From Dorea formicigenerans (GTDB taxonomy: Bacteria > Bacillota > Clostridia > Lachnospirales > Lachnospiraceae): a stretch of 64,000 nucleotides of DNA. A model generated the notes under the pieces. It worked only from the letters and a program-made list of their open reading frames with translations, did not search any database and was not told the origin of the DNA. Made by a program: the position numbers and the translations under genes. This document shows positions 24,291 to 31,226 of the stretch, in pieces (the first letter of the stretch is position 1; every line of letters begins with the position of its first letter). Location of the stretch: NCBI RefSeq assembly GCF_025150245.1, contig NZ_CP102279.1:2601423-2665422 (forward strand). The letters run 5' to 3'.

Positions 24291-25544
24291 CTATTCTCCT
24301 ATTATGAGCGGCAGTGTCACTTTAAATATCATACCTTTCTCAGCCTTTCTTTTGGCTGCTATTGTCCCCCCCTGTTCTTCTATGATCTTTCTGGCAAGAT
24401 ACAGACCGACACCCGCTCCGTCTTTTACCTGTTCCTTTGCTTTCCTTCCCCGGTAAAATCTCTGATAGATCTTATGCAGTTCCTCCGCAGGAATGCCCAT
24501 TCCTTCATCTTCTACTTCAATAAGCACATTGCTTGCTAGCTCCTGCGTCCTCACTGTAATCGTTGTATGTTCCGGTGAATATTTGACTGCATTCTCAAGG
24601 ATATTCGTTAATGCTTCTACCGTCCATTTTGAATCATGGTTCACAACTATATCATCATCCATCTCCACCTGAATGGAAATATCTTTTCCTCTTGCCTTCA
24701 TATAAATCTGACTGACAGCCTCTGTTAGCGTTTTCTTCAGGCTTTCATGAAGCGAATGTATCTGGATCATATGTGTTTCCAGCCTTGAAAGATTTACCAG
24801 TTCATTCAAGAGCTGTTCCAGTTTGGTAAGTTCCTGTGATTCCTGCTCCAGAAACTCCCTCTGTTCTTCTCCTGTAACCCGATTTTCTGCCACCAGCTCA
24901 TGACTCATCCGGAGTGATGCAAGCGGAGTCTTCAACTGATGGGAAATATCTGTAATCAGACTCTTCGTACCATTTTCTTCCTGCTCCAGACGTTCCTTCA
25001 AATCTTCGAAATATTGCCCCAGCTCCTTTACAGATTCCCACACCTTTAACCATTGTTCCGATTCTGATGTTTCTTCAGGATATGTTTGGAATTTTCCTTT
25101 TCTGAATTCCTGCAGACATTCATATAATTGCTGTAATTGTTCCTCATCACCGTATCTGCTCCAGTTTTTTCTTCGGTCCAGGTACAAGAACAGGCTACAT
25201 ACTATGACTCCCACTAGTAATCCAATTCCCCAGATAATCCTTATAACCACATCTGAAGATCCACTCCCTGAGTGATAACCATAAGTTTCTTCCAGCATCT
25301 GTACGACTCTTTCTATCTTCTGATCGTCCCGGTCTCTTATAAAATCTACTGTTCCTGACTTTTCCCAGATTGCAACTATTTCCCCTTCCAGTTCAGGATG
25401 TTCTGCAAGGAGCAGTGCTATCTGCGTTGCTTTCGCATTTTCCTCATACTTTGTTATCAGATACATTCCTACTGTAAAAAATACTGCAAAGATTACATAT
25501 ACGATAAAATACCGTTTTAATTTTTGTTTACCTTTCCGGTCCAT
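24291..25544 (-). CDS. Sensor histidine kinase of the BceAB-type cassette
   Basis: A 417-residue kinase. Two membrane helices (about residues 12-31, FIVYVIFAVFFTVGMYLI, and 104-124, IIWGIGLLVGVIVCSLFLYL) enclose a small extracellular domain of about 75 residues. The phospho-acceptor box is LITDISHQLKTPLASLRMSH, followed by N box (NILENAVKYS), G1 (VEDEGMGIPAEELHKIYQRF) and G2 (GAGVGLYLARKIIEEQGG). It overlaps the response-regulator gene by 28 bases. It probably signals antibiotic attack and switches on the adjoining transporter. Confidence 0.92.
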   Translation of the reverse strand: MDRKGKQKLKRYFIVYVIFAVFFTVGMYLITKYEENAKATQIALLLAEHPELEGEIVAIWEKSGTVDFIRDRDDQKIERVVQMLEETYGYHSGSGSSDVVIRIIWGIGLLVGVIVCSLFLYLDRRKNWSRYGDEEQLQQLYECLQEFRKGKFQTYPEETSESEQWLKVWESVKELGQYFEDLKERLEQEENGTKSLITDISHQLKTPLASLRMSHELVAENRVTGEEQREFLEQESQELTKLEQLLNELVNLSRLETHMIQIHSLHESLKKTLTEAVSQIYMKARGKDISIQVEMDDDIVVNHDSKWTVEALTNILENAVKYSPEHTTITVRTQELASNVLIEVEDEGMGIPAEELHKIYQRFYRGRKAKEQVKDGAGVGLYLARKIIEEQGGTIAAKRKAEKGMIFKVTLPLIIGE

Positions 25545-26191
25545 ATATATCCCAGTCCTCTCACATTCGCTATCTCTTCTGTTCCAAGTTTATTCTTCAG
25601 TCTGCTTATATTGACAGTAACCGTATTATCATCGACAAATTGACCGTCTATATCCCATACATGCTCCAGGATACTTTCTTTTGAAACAATCTGTCCTGCA
25701 TTCTCCCAGAGATACAGCAACAGAGAGAATTCTTTCTTACTTAAAGTAACTGGTTCATCCCCTTTATACACCTGCATCGTTTTCATATGCACCGTAATCT
25801 CTCCGGAAGACATAATCTGTGCCTGTACCTTAGAAAGCCGTCTCATCAATGCGTTCACCTTCGACACCAAAGCCATCAGTGAAAATGGTTTGGTAATATA
25901 ATCATCTGCCCCTGTATCATAACCATTTACAATATCTATTTCCTGATCCAAAGCCGTAAGATAGATAAGATATGTATCTCCACCTGCACGTACCATCCTT
26001 CCAAAATCCAGTCCTGTACCATCCGGCAATGTAATATCGCTGATAACAAGAGCATAATCTCCTTTTTGAAATGCTTCTTTTGCTTCCTTTATTGTATAAA
26101 CCTGACGAACCTCATACCCTTCCCGTGAAAGTAACAGGGCAATTCCCCGATTTAGATTCAAGTCATCCTCCAGTAATAATATTTTCTGCAT
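25517..26191 (-). CDS. OmpR/VanR-type response regulator of the BceAB-type cassette
   Basis: A 224-residue regulator from the ATG at 26191 after GAGGTGGAG. Receiver domain: KILLLEDDLN (acidic pocket), LVISDITLPDGTGLDF (phospho-acceptor Asp), YLTALDQ, and DDYITKPFSLMALVSKV. The C-terminal winged helix reads LTVSKKEFSLLLYLWEN-like sequence ending VNISRLKNKLGTEEIANVRG with GLGYIW. It is the first gene of the four-gene cassette and probably binds the inverted repeat at 24251-24286 to induce the transporter. Confidence 0.93.
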   Translation of the reverse strand: MQKILLLEDDLNLNRGIALLLSREGYEVRQVYTIKEAKEAFQKGDYALVISDITLPDGTGLDFGRMVRAGGDTYLIYLTALDQEIDIVNGYDTGADDYITKPFSLMALVSKVNALMRRLSKVQAQIMSSGEITVHMKTMQVYKGDEPVTLSKKEFSLLLYLWENAGQIVSKESILEHVWDIDGQFVDDNTVTVNISRLKNKLGTEEIANVRGLGYIWTGKVNKN

Positions 26192-26416
26192 CAAATACTC
26201 CACCTCTATTTGTAATAACCTGTTCTTTTATCATATCAGTCCTATCTTTTGTCTACAATAAAAATAAAATTAACATACATACTTTTCCTTCATATGTTCA
26301 AGGATTTCACCGGATACTGCTTCAGAAATCGATCAATCCATTTCTGATTGCTTCTCTGTAACATCCGAAGTCTGGATAAAAGCTGTAGACAACTGCAGCT
26401 CTATGTTACTAAAGTC

Positions 26417-26833
26417 CTATCCATCAATACAGGAGTTATAGAATGCCGTGAAGATACCGTCAAATTCCATTTCAATAATATGTAGGCTGTCCATTGTGTG
26501 CTCCAGATAAGTCAGTGTTCCTCTATCCAAATCTATACTCGGCTTTCCTAGTGAGTTTGCTATTACATCTGGATTTGTAATTCCAAACATCTCCTTTATA
26601 TCCGGCATAAGATAATCCACGATATCCGGCAGCCTTTTCTCATACGCCTGTGCCAGTTCAACTGCATGCTTCTCATAATCGGAATGTATACTGTCACAGA
26701 CAAATTCAATCCCGTTTATTTCCATCTTATAGTAATCATTATTCTCATCATAGACAAACGCTGTACCCTTACTTTTTTTATTTTTTTCCAAAATCCCCAT
26801 GATATATCTACACTTTCCCGGTTCTTCCGCCAT
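26417..26833 (-). CDS. Conserved small cytoplasmic protein, function unknown
   Basis: A protein of up to 138 residues, not recognised. It reads YKMEINGIEFVCDSIHSDYE then VELAQAYEKRLPDIVDYLMPD, with a C-terminal TMDSLHIIEMEFDGIFTAFY. The fold looks alpha/beta without catalytic motif or membrane segment. The start is uncertain: ATG at 26833, or an internal ATG at 26800 (MGILEKNKKSKG). It is downstream of the small OadB-like membrane gene. The stretch 26192-26416 between it and the regulator has no intact gene. Confidence 0.55.
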   Translation of the reverse strand: MAEEPGKCRYIMGILEKNKKSKGTAFVYDENNDYYKMEINGIEFVCDSIHSDYEKHAVELAQAYEKRLPDIVDYLMPDIKEMFGITNPDVIANSLGKPSIDLDRGTLTYLEHTMDSLHIIEMEFDGIFTAFYNSCIDG

Positions 26834-26855
26834 ACACAGTCTAAAAAACTGTAAC

Positions 26856-27089
26856 TTAATGCTTACGTTTGTAAAAAATAACTCCTGCCAAAATCAATAA
26901 AATAATTCCAACTACAATCATAAAAATAAAATTATCACCATTTAACTTCCCTGCTATGAAAATAGAAGTCGGGCCATCCGCACCACCAATAACAGAAACG
27001 GCTGTGTTTTCTTTCTGCTTCAGTACAATGCCAATGACTGCCAATACAATTCCTAAAATTCCGGCTATGATTCCCAGTCGCTTTTTCAT
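26856..27089 (-). CDS. Small membrane protein with OadB-like GGADGPTSIF motif
   Basis: A 77-residue protein with two membrane helices (IIAGILGIVLAVIGIVL and FIFMIVVGIILLILAGVIFY). Between them is SVIGGADGPTSIFIAGKL, the signature loop of the beta subunit of sodium-pumping decarboxylases (OadB/GcdB/MadB), in which it lines the ion path. The full subunit has more than 350 residues and many helices, so this is not a decarboxylase subunit. Such mini-proteins are frequent in Lachnospiraceae and their role is unknown to me. The ATG at 27089 follows GAGGTGG. Confidence 0.65.
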   Translation of the reverse strand: MKKRLGIIAGILGIVLAVIGIVLKQKENTAVSVIGGADGPTSIFIAGKLNGDNFIFMIVVGIILLILAGVIFYKRKH

Positions 27090-27150
27090 TGCTACCACCT
27101 CAAATCATTTTTATCTGCTCAATCAAATGTAAATTGTTATGCAAGTATTT

Positions 27151-27480
27151 CTATGCAAATGAAGCATAGATAACCCATATTTCTGCAAACATTACCAATA
27201 AAAGTACACCATCTATCATCCAATTAAACTGAATGTCCGTTAAGAAAGTTTTTGAATGTGTCAGGCAATATTTTACTTTTTCTCGTCCAGTCAAAAAAGT
27301 GATAAGCACTTGTAATATAGGAAATAAAAATATTTGTATTTTTCTTCCATAATCATCCGCAATCCCATTTGCAAAATGTACTGGAATAATACTCGGTAAG
27401 AAAAATATACTTACAAGAGCAAGCAAAAATCCTATTATACAAATTATCCATGTGAATTTTCTAGTATTGATAAATTTCAT
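27151..27480 (-). CDS. DUF1648/SdpI-like small membrane protein
   Basis: A 109-residue protein from the ATG at 27480 after AGAAGGA. Three hydrophobic segments: WIICIIGFLLALVSIFFLP, QIFLFPILQVLITFLTG and WMIDGVLLLVMFAEIWVIY. The PSIIPVHFANGIADDYGRK segment after the first helix matches the DUF1648 domain (LPxxIPxHFxxxGxxD...G) of SdpI immunity-type proteins. SdpI protects cells from the SDP peptide toxin in Bacillus; a comparable immunity role here is inference. It lies among resistance cargo. Confidence 0.72.
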   Translation of the reverse strand: MKFINTRKFTWIICIIGFLLALVSIFFLPSIIPVHFANGIADDYGRKIQIFLFPILQVLITFLTGREKVKYCLTHSKTFLTDIQFNWMIDGVLLLVMFAEIWVIYASFA

Positions 27481-27565
27481 AACAATCCTTCTTTCTGCTA
27501 AATTCAAGTTTTTCCAATACATAACACGTACTTACATTATACTCCTCACCAATGCAAACCTCAAT

Positions 27566-28279
27566 TTATTCTCCATCCTTTTTCCCGTTATTAAGCTTCG
27601 GGCAGTAAAATGCCTTTACTTCCACCCCATCTTCCTCCGACTCAATTTCCACATAATAATCCCGGATAAAGTATCCCGCATTATGCTCCTGAATGGCGTA
27701 CAGCTCCAATGTCTGAAAATCCACCAGTACCAGATCACGGGGCTTGGGTTTTTGCGTTTCCTCACAGAATACCTCCATGCTTTCCACCAGCTTATCCAGG
27801 CATTCCTGACACAGATGGTTCTGTACTTTTTTCACATCGAAGATACTATCTTCCCCGTAATCCACCGATACTTCGGAAATCCCGTAATCCGACATCTGCT
27901 CCGTATGGAAAAAGCAGCCGCCTTCTCCTGTCCCGGTATAACCCATATGCCCGTTTCCCTGCGGGCCGGTAAGATTCCCGTCCTCATCATGATTCCGGAT
28001 ATGCATATCCATCACATACCAGTGATTGGTACAGATCACTCCCAGATCGTCAAACTTCCGGAAATAATCCATCATACTCCGTTCATCGCTTCCACACAGC
28101 CAGCACTGTTTTGGATCTTTCAGCTTGCTTTCTACTGATTCAGGCACCTTTCTTTCTACCGGGTGATATTCCTGCTCCTGTGTTTTTTCAAGATAACCTG
28201 TCAGATCCAGCCGGCTGATTCCCAGTCCGATCAGAATTCCTGACGCACATGCCAATAATCCCACATATCCCTTTTTCAT
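27566..28279 (-). CDS. Membrane-anchored cysteine-pair protein, function unknown
   Basis: A 237-residue protein with an N-terminal uncleaved anchor or signal (MKKGYVGLLACASGILIGLG). The outside part has two Cys-x2-Cys pairs, CWLCGS (about residues 59-62) and CQEC, plus GVICTNHWYVMDMH and CFFH, which suggest a bound metal. There is a glycine-rich TGPQGNGHMGYTGTGEGG stretch between them. I do not recognise the family. It precedes the small DUF1648 gene on the same strand and follows the XRE gene at 28435-28755. Confidence 0.55.
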   Translation of the reverse strand: MKKGYVGLLACASGILIGLGISRLDLTGYLEKTQEQEYHPVERKVPESVESKLKDPKQCWLCGSDERSMMDYFRKFDDLGVICTNHWYVMDMHIRNHDEDGNLTGPQGNGHMGYTGTGEGGCFFHTEQMSDYGISEVSVDYGEDSIFDVKKVQNHLCQECLDKLVESMEVFCEETQKPKPRDLVLVDFQTLELYAIQEHNAGYFIRDYYVEIESEEDGVEVKAFYCPKLNNGKKDGE

Positions 28280-28399
28280 ATTATAGTCATCCTTTAAGAA
28301 TTAGTTTTATAATGCTTTTAGGATTACTATATCAAATCTTGCAATCACTTTCATCATAAATCGCATATTTTTATGTGTTTTATTGCATATACAGCTTTC

Positions 28400-28431
28400 A
28401 AAAAAACTGCCTGCGGCAATTTCGCAGACAG
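28400..28431 (-). terminator. Terminator of the XRE gene
   Basis: CTGCCTGCG (28407-28415) and CGCAGACAG (28423-28431) pair over 9 bp with one mismatch. On the minus strand the stem is followed by seven T bases (28406-28400). Confidence 0.85.
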
Positions 28432-28434
28432 CTT

Positions 28435-28755
28435 CTATTTCATCATCTCTTCAATTATCACATCCAGCATCCGAAGCACGCTTTCCTGCTTCTTCGGTGT
28501 GAGCCTTTCCAGCTTTCCTTCCACTACAGAAGTATGTTCCATTCTGGTAAGAGGAATCACTTCCTTCAGCACTTCATTCGGTTCCGCACCTAATACATTC
28601 AACAGCTTTACAAATGTTTCCATCGTAGGTGTTTTCACTTCCCGCTCAATCGCACCCAGATGGTTGGTACTGATATCCACCAGTTCAGCCAGTCTCTCCT
28701 GCGTAATTCCTGCCTCTTCCCTGTACCTGCGGATTGCCTTTCCCATTCCTTTCAC
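28435..28755 (-). CDS. XRE-family regulator at the cargo/backbone junction
   Basis: A protein of about 106 residues with a Cro/C1 helix-turn-helix (GKAIRRYREEAGITQERLAE, LVDISTNHLGAIEREVKTPT, METFVKLLNVLGAEPNEVL) and a short helical tail (KKQESVLRMLDVIIEEMMK). The GTG at 28755 lies 7 bases after GGAGGAGG; an ATG at 28746 is possible. It is read away from the conjugation operon and has two imperfect TAACGCT-N3-AGCGTTA operators upstream (28784-28881), which would let it control itself and possibly the transfer promoter at 28929. Confidence 0.85.
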   Translation of the reverse strand: MKGMGKAIRRYREEAGITQERLAELVDISTNHLGAIEREVKTPTMETFVKLLNVLGAEPNEVLKEVIPLTRMEHTSVVEGKLERLTPKKQESVLRMLDVIIEEMMK

Positions 28756-28783
28756 ACGCACACCTCCTCCTTCCAGTATTCAC

Positions 28784-28881
28784 TAACGCTTAAAGCATTA
28801 GTCATGTAAATCCAGTATAATTGGTTGCAAATCACGCTTACAGTATCCATAAGGATTGCATTTATAACGCTTTTAGCGTTG
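28784..28881. promoter_or_regulatory. Two TAACGCT-N3-AGCNTTA operators
   Basis: TAACGCTTAAAGCATTA (28784-28800) and TAACGCTTTTAGCGTTG (28865-28881) are near-palindromic 17-mers, 81 bases apart. The second ends 48 bases before the -35 box of the transfer promoter. They are likely sites for the adjacent XRE protein. Confidence 0.65.
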
Positions 28882-28928
28882 GTCACATTTTTGGCACTCC
28901 ATCGTCTGTAACTGGCACAGTCCTGCGA

Positions 28929-28957
28929 TTGTAGCGGTAATTTACCCATGTTAAAAT
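28929..28957 (+). promoter_or_regulatory. Promoter of the conjugation operon (TTACCCATG type)
   Basis: TTGTAG (28929-28934), 17-bp spacer ending TTACCCATGT, TAAAAT (28952-28957). Over 45 bp around it the sequence is closely similar to the promoter at 14996-15024, including a GCGATTG block around the -35 box. Confidence 0.72.
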
Positions 28958-28963
28958 TGATAT

Positions 28964-29180
28964 TGTCAAAATTATATGCAGAACGAAACGCAGCACTGCC
29001 GTATGGGAAGCCTCTCCTGCGGCAAATAAGCTGCGTTTTTTCTGTAAGATAGGAGGATCTTTACAATTTCATACTTTGATTTAGGACGCAGCCTGCATTG
29101 ACCGGGCTGCGTCCTTTCTTGAGGCAGGAAAACCATAAGCAAAGGCAGGGGAGGTAATTCTCCTGCCGCTCTTATAAAAA
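28964..29180 (+). ncRNA. Structured leader RNA of the conjugation operon
   Basis: The leader holds a terminator-like hairpin with arms AAACGCAGC (28986-28994) and GCTGCGTTT (29030-29038) running into T bases, then a perfect 11-bp hairpin AGGACGCAGCC (29083-29093)/GGCTGCGTCCT (29105-29115), then a third GGCAGG/CCTGCC hairpin near 29150-29175. The 7-mer ACGCAGC occurs at 28988 and 29086 and its complement GCTGCGT at 29030 and 29106, so the second and third segments can pair instead and break the first terminator. No leader peptide was recognised. The RNA's ends are estimates. Confidence 0.6.
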
Positions 29181-29194
29181 GGAGGTACTTTTAC

Positions 29195-29572
29195 GTGAAA
29201 CACAAACTGAAAAACGCTCCGCCGGACACAAAACGGCATGTCAATTATGGCAGATGCCTGTATGCTGCATTTCTGGCTGTCACAGTCCTCTGCGGATACA
29301 CACAGCCGGTTTTTGCCGCTACCATCTGGACCAAAGCCAATGAGATCATGAAGGATGTCTATAACCAGATTATCCTCATTTCCACCATTGCTGCAGTCGT
29401 AACGGCATCGGTTGCCCTTCTGATGATGAATTTTTCCAAAAGCGGAAAAACCGTGGACGAATCACGTGCATGGCTCAAGCGTATCGTCATTACCTGGGCG
29501 ATCTTAAACGGGCTTGGCTTTATCATGGCTTACATCACCCCGTTCTTTGCAGGCGGAAAATGGAACGGATAG
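29195..29572 (+). CDS. VirB2-like conjugative pilin/channel subunit
   Basis: A 125-residue protein starting at GTG with AAAGGAGGT at 9 bases. A long basic N-terminus leads into a signal-type helix (YAAFLAVTVLCGYTQPVFA, likely cut after VFAA), then two membrane helices (IILISTIAAVVTASVALLMM and IVITWAILNGLGFIMAYI) joined by a basic loop with SRAWLKR. This two-helix layout after a signal peptide is that of VirB2-type subunits of clostridial conjugative elements (DUF3852-like). It is the first gene of the transfer operon and precedes virB6. Confidence 0.75.
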   Translation: MKHKLKNAPPDTKRHVNYGRCLYAAFLAVTVLCGYTQPVFAATIWTKANEIMKDVYNQIILISTIAAVVTASVALLMMNFSKSGKTVDESRAWLKRIVITWAILNGLGFIMAYITPFFAGGKWNG

Positions 29573-29590
29573 ACGAAAGGAGATGCCACT

Positions 29591-30301
29591 ATGGGAATAC
29601 TTGACGGAATCGTGGAATGGATTGCCGAACAGGTCATGAACATTCTGGATCTGATCACCACTTCAGTCCTCGGTGCTCTGGGCTGTTCCATGGATACGTT
29701 TCTTCGCTACTTTCCTGCTGCCGAGACCATGTATCAGGTCTTTCTGGCACTGGGCATCGGGCTGATCCTCTTAAACTGGGTATGGCAGCTCTTTAAAAAT
29801 TACTTTATGGGAGCCGGTATCGAAGCGGAAGATCCCATTAAGCTGTCCATCCGTTCCTTCCTCTTTATCTTTCTCACCTTCTATGCGAAAGATATTGTGG
29901 ATCTGCTCCTGAAGATTTCAGGAACACCGTACAACTGGATTCTGACGGAAGACCTGCCGCCTTTAAAATTTGCGGATTTTAACTCCGTAGTCACAGTCAT
30001 CCTGGGAGTCTGTGCAAATGGGGCGGTAGCCATCATTGCACTGATTCTGGTACTGATTCTGGCGTGGAACTACATCAAACTGCTCTTTGAAGCGGCAGAA
30101 CGCTATATTCTTCTGGGGGTACTGGTCTACACAGCCCCGGCAGCTTTTTCCATGGGTGCCAGCCAGTCAACCGGAAATATCTTCAAAAGCTGGTGCCGGA
30201 TGCTTGGCGGCCAGTTCTTTTTGCTTCTGATGAATGCGTGGTGCCTGCGGCTGTTTACTTCTATGGTCGGCACCTTCCTTGCCAATCCGTTATCCCTATA
30301 A
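29591..30301 (+). CDS. virB6: VirB6/TrbL-like conjugation channel membrane protein
   Basis: A 236-residue protein with about five hydrophobic segments, including YQVFLALGIGLILLNWVWQL, SFLFIFLTFYAKDIVDLLL, a very long ALILVLILAWNYIKLLFEA region, YILLGVLVYTAPAAFSMG, and GQFFLLLMNAWCLRLFTSM. VirB6-type proteins form the inner-membrane part of the type IV channel. The conserved QSTGNIFKSWCRMLGGQFFL stretch is typical of this family in Gram-positive elements. The ATG follows AAAGGAGAT. It is the second gene in the transfer operon. Confidence 0.82.
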   Translation: MGILDGIVEWIAEQVMNILDLITTSVLGALGCSMDTFLRYFPAAETMYQVFLALGIGLILLNWVWQLFKNYFMGAGIEAEDPIKLSIRSFLFIFLTFYAKDIVDLLLKISGTPYNWILTEDLPPLKFADFNSVVTVILGVCANGAVAIIALILVLILAWNYIKLLFEAAERYILLGVLVYTAPAAFSMGASQSTGNIFKSWCRMLGGQFFLLLMNAWCLRLFTSMVGTFLANPLSL

Positions 30302-30316
30302 GAAAGGAGGACCAAA

Positions 30317-31225
30317 ATGAAACTTAGAAAGAAACTCATACCATTCCTGGTACTAACTGCCTGTCTGGTACTGTTTTGCTCCATGCCGGTCTTTGCAGCG
30401 GAGCTTACGGAAGCAGACGTGGAAGCGGCAGTTGCCAGTCAGGGAAAGGAAGCGGTAACCGGAAATGTCTTCGTCTGGTTCCTGTGTGCCATTGCCTTTT
30501 TAAAGGTATCCCAGAAAATTGATTCTTTTCTGGCATCGCTTGGCATCAATGTCGGCAATACCGGAGGAAACATGATGGCTGAACTTCTGATTGCAGGACG
30601 GAGCCTGACCGGTTCCATGCGTTCCCATGGTGGTGGCGGCTACCACAAAGCCTCTTCTCCCGGAAGTGCGGCTGTCGCAGGAAGCTTCCTATCCGGCGGG
30701 CTTGCCGGGGCAGTGGGAAGACAGGTACAAAGAGAAGCGGTCAATTCCGCAACCGGTTATACCGAACACAGCAGTATCGGAAACATGCTCTACCAGTCAT
30801 CCCTGAACAAAGGCGGAGACTTTGCCAATCAGGTCATCAGCAACATTGCACAGGGAAATTACGGTCAGGTAGGTTCCATCAAGGGAGCAGACGCACAGAA
30901 AGCCTTTACTTCCTATATGGGCATCAATCCGGGCGGCGGTTCTTCCTATGATAATGTAGAAATCGGTGGCGGAAGGATCACCGGTACCGAAACCGGAAGC
31001 TCCGGAAACCGGGATTTTGCCCTGTACCATGCCGACCAGTATGCAGCTCCTACTCAGGGCTCCTACTCTACGGTACAGTCCGTGGATGGTTCCACCTGGT
31101 ACAAGCAGTATGCACAGGATACGGTCGAAAAAACACCATATACTTCCGGCAGCGGCAAAGTAGCCTACAATGAATCCATTGTCCAGAAACTGCCGCCAGC
31201 CCCACAGCGAAAGGAGCGTATGTAA
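30317..31225 (+). CDS. Conjugal transfer protein with signal, one helix and Gly-rich tail
   Basis: A 302-residue protein: signal peptide (FLVLTACLVLFCSMPVFAAE), short exported segment, one hydrophobic helix (VFVWFLCAIAFLKVSQKI, about residues 52-69), then a Gly/Ser-rich soluble tail from about 85 with HGGGGYHK, SGGLAGAVGRQV and later GTETGSSGNRD. It lies between virB6 and the cell-wall hydrolase, where clostridial elements have such TrbL-tail-like or CD0419-like proteins. Its exact job is not known to me. The ATG follows AAAGGAGG; the stop is 1 base from the next ATG. Confidence 0.65.
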   Translation: MKLRKKLIPFLVLTACLVLFCSMPVFAAELTEADVEAAVASQGKEAVTGNVFVWFLCAIAFLKVSQKIDSFLASLGINVGNTGGNMMAELLIAGRSLTGSMRSHGGGGYHKASSPGSAAVAGSFLSGGLAGAVGRQVQREAVNSATGYTEHSSIGNMLYQSSLNKGGDFANQVISNIAQGNYGQVGSIKGADAQKAFTSYMGINPGGGSSYDNVEIGGGRITGTETGSSGNRDFALYHADQYAAPTQGSYSTVQSVDGSTWYKQYAQDTVEKTPYTSGSGKVAYNESIVQKLPPAPQRKERM

Positions 31226-31226
31226 C

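Noticed and set aside
26192-26416. Possible protein remnant on the minus strand (helical frame ending near 26283)
   Set aside because: Reading gives a short open stretch with an interrupting TGA in one frame, no start site and no family I know. It may be a relic but cannot be supported.
26856-27089. Oxaloacetate decarboxylase beta subunit
   Set aside because: Only the GGADGPTSIF loop matches; length (77 residues) and two helices exclude a functional subunit.
28784-28881. CRISPR-like repeats near the XRE gene
   Set aside because: Only two 17-mers, 81 bases apart and palindromic; these fit operators, not a CRISPR array. No cas genes.
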